A DNA stretch of 15,115 bases from Mogibacterium sp. (GTDB taxonomy: Bacteria; Bacillota; Clostridia; Peptostreptococcales; Anaerovoracaceae): positions 1 to 15,115 of the forward strand of contig JAEUGJ010000034.1 of assembly GCA_016775335.1 (NCBI GenBank), in the 5' to 3' direction. A program made the translations under genes and the position numbers. Positions within the stretch are counted from its first letter, which is position 1. Every line of letters starts with the position of its first letter. The notes under the pieces are model-generated. The model had not been told where the DNA came from. It did not search any database and was given only the letters and a program-made list of their open reading frames with translations. Below are positions 14,142 to 15,115 of the stretch, in pieces.

Positions 14142-14788
14142 GTTGCGACCCTTCCTATAAGGGATTGACACCCAAAGATGCTTATGACAAGGCGGTATCT
14201 GATGCGTTGCGACCCTTCCTATAAGGGATTGACACTAGAATTGACGACGAACGTGGAAAGAGGTGGCGTTCGTCGTCAATTCTTTCCTAATATAATAGTG
14301 GGAAGTGATGCACGGAGGCGGAAGCCTTCGTACATCACTTTTCGTCTGCGCTCAGGTTGCGACCCTTCCTATAAGGGATTGACACTATCAATCCCTCAAA
14401 ACATCTAAATTCTTACAATGTGTTGCGACCCTTCCTATAAGGGATTGACACTGAACATTTCTAGAAATAACGTGTGTTGTAAATAGAGTTGCGACCCTTC
14501 CTATAAGGGATTGACACACTTTCTTGACTCCATAGTTGTTTTTGTTCTCGGGTTGCGACCCTTCCTATAAGGGATTGACACGCAACCTACCTGAGTCTCT
14601 GAGGACACACGCGCGATGCCCTGTTGCGACCCTTCCTATAAGGGATTGACACATAAACCCGTGAAATTCACAGATATCAAAGAGAGGACTTAGTTGTGAC
14701 CCTTCCTATAAGGGAATGACACATTTTTCTCGCATGTATTCCTTGGTTTTCTTTGCAAGTTGCAATTCTACCTATAAGAACTCATTAC
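14142..14788 (+). CRISPR. CRISPR array, eight 30-bp repeats plus one decayed terminal repeat
   Basis: Repeats start at 14142, 14206, 14356, 14422, 14488, 14552, 14623 and 14693. The consensus begins GTTGCGACC, has the core CCCTTCCTATAAGGG (5-bp stem, 5-nt loop), and ends GGGATTGACAC. The eighth copy has two changes. A ninth, heavily decayed copy lies at 14759-14788 (GTTGCAATTCTACCTATAAG...). Spacers are 34, 120, 36, 36, 34, 41, 40 and 36 nt. Decay at the right-hand end and the leader promoter at the left agree that the array is read on the plus strand from the cas2 side. The ATTGACAC end differs by one base from the ATTGAAAC of many type I-B and type III repeats, so those types are the likely relatives; the subtype is unproven. 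Confidence 0.97.
14236..14355 (+). ncRNA. Anomalous 120-nt CRISPR spacer with two RNA-like hairpins
   Basis: This lies between repeats 2 and 3 where a 34-41-nt spacer is expected. Hairpin 1 is AGAATTGACGACGAACG (14237-14253) with its perfect reverse complement at 14267-14283, a 13-nt loop between. Hairpin 2 runs 14303-14340: a 17-position stem with one mismatch and one G-U pair, closed by the tetraloop GGAA (14320-14323), a GNRA-type loop. TATAAT at 14291-14296 lies between them without a convincing -35. The transcript from the leader would include it. Whether it is a functional small RNA, an inserted element or a fused capture is not shown; the ncRNA label is tentative. Confidence 0.45.
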
Positions 14789-14876
14789 AAAGATTCACCA
14801 CATAAAAGTTCCTCCCATAATGGCACATCACAGCGGGTAAGCCTGTTTTGCGATTGTCAAGATTAGGAGGAACCGC

Positions 14877-14894
14877 ATGAACAACGGATTATAA
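14877..14894 (+). other. Five-codon mini-ORF (MNNGL) with a strong Shine-Dalgarno
   Basis: TAGGAGGA at 14864-14871 is followed by ATG at 14877 and the frame Met-Asn-Asn-Gly-Leu-stop. A terminator hairpin begins three bases later. It may be the remnant of a deleted gene or a leader-peptide-like unit; chance cannot be excluded. Confidence 0.3.
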
Positions 14895-14896
14895 AA

Positions 14897-14946
14897 ACTT
14901 GGAAGGCCAAATGGCAACATTGACCTTTCCAAGTCTGTTTTTTTTT
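14897..14946 (+). terminator. Intrinsic terminator downstream of the CRISPR array
   Basis: ACTTGGAAGG (14897-14906) pairs with CCTTTCCAAGT (14924-14934), an 8-bp perfect stem plus a bulge and two G-C pairs, followed by CTG and nine Ts. It would end the pre-crRNA transcript about 110 bp past the decayed repeat. Confidence 0.85.
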
Positions 14947-15115
14947 GCCACATTTTGATGCAGGCTCCGGATGATTGATTGTTTTCTTAATTCCTGTAAA
15001 TGATGTTTTGCAGAAGTGGAGAGTCTGGAAAAGGAATCATTAAACTATTTGACCATTGATCCTGGATTCCCGCGAATCCACACTAGCTTAACACTAACTA
15101 TATAGCCTGAATCCC

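Larger units (their letters stand above)
14789..15115. other. Region downstream of the CRISPR array without a recognised gene
   Basis: This A/T-rich stretch holds a five-codon reading frame with a strong Shine-Dalgarno (14864-14894) and a terminator (14897-14946), both listed separately. Further right there is only a short inverted repeat GGATTC (15064-15069) / GAATCC (15074-15079), and the word ACTATATAG near 15096 that also occurs in the merR operator. No gene was seen before the window ends, so cas effector genes, if any, lie beyond it. Confidence 0.55.

Noticed and set aside
14236..14355. Two fused spacers with a decayed repeat between them
   Set aside because: The length does not fit two normal spacers plus one repeat, and only a heavily gapped resemblance to the repeat is visible near 14282-14313.
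14178..14408. 76-aa plus-strand reading frame
   Set aside because: It consists of CRISPR repeats and spacers, repeats the peptide CDPSYKGLTL from the repeat sequence, and has no ribosome-binding site.

Overview
The window looks like a chromosomal segment from a low-to-moderate G+C Bacillota, most likely an anaerobic member of the class Clostridia. The reasons are strong AGGAGG-type ribosome-binding sites, a BspA-type leucine-rich-repeat secreted protein with bacterial Ig-like tails, a Schlafen/AlbA-type ATPase, and a Clostridia-like GMP synthase and MATE pump. This is inference from gene content and family resemblance; no database search was possible.

Layout. (1) 1-437 is a decayed intergenic stretch carrying frameshifted fragments related to the AlbA/HATPase gene further right. 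(2) 438-1996 holds two small cytosolic genes of unknown function: a 407-aa alpha-helical/TPR-like protein and a 105-aa conserved hypothetical. (3) 2202-4384 holds an AlbA_2/HATPase/winged-helix protein that overlaps a lipoprotein gene by 4 bp. (4) 4491-6320 encodes a secreted LRR/Ig-like protein, ended by a clear terminator. (5) 6463-7182 encodes an XRE regulator with one membrane helix. (6) 7336-8319 encodes a GMP synthase made only of the ATP-pyrophosphatase and dimerisation domains, with no glutaminase domain. (7) 8320-9834 has no credible gene. It starts with a 173-bp nested inverted repeat around a very long terminator hairpin, then a short 35-bp repeat, then 13 tandem units with an almost perfectly fixed 86-bp period. 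Each unit is a 52-nt hairpin plus a 34-nt linker. (8) 9835-12049 is a divergent MerR regulator / MATE efflux pair sharing an operator-like promoter. (9) 12174-15115 is a CRISPR adaptation locus: a small membrane protein overlapping cas1, then cas2, a leader with a good promoter, and an array of eight 30-bp repeats plus one decayed terminal repeat.

The two most unusual things are the 86-bp hairpin array between guaA and merR, and a 120-nt 'spacer' inside the CRISPR array. That spacer contains two strong RNA-like hairpins: a perfect 17-bp stem, and a second 17-position stem capped by a GGAA tetraloop. The CRISPR locus has no interference gene inside the window. An unrecognised two- or three-helix membrane protein takes the place where one might be expected and is translationally coupled to cas1.

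How the genes may work together. The MerR protein probably controls the MATE pump and itself. The membrane protein, Cas1 and Cas2 are probably one transcript, followed by the array from its own leader promoter. The AlbA protein and the lipoprotein may be co-translated. No functional link is visible among the other blocks.
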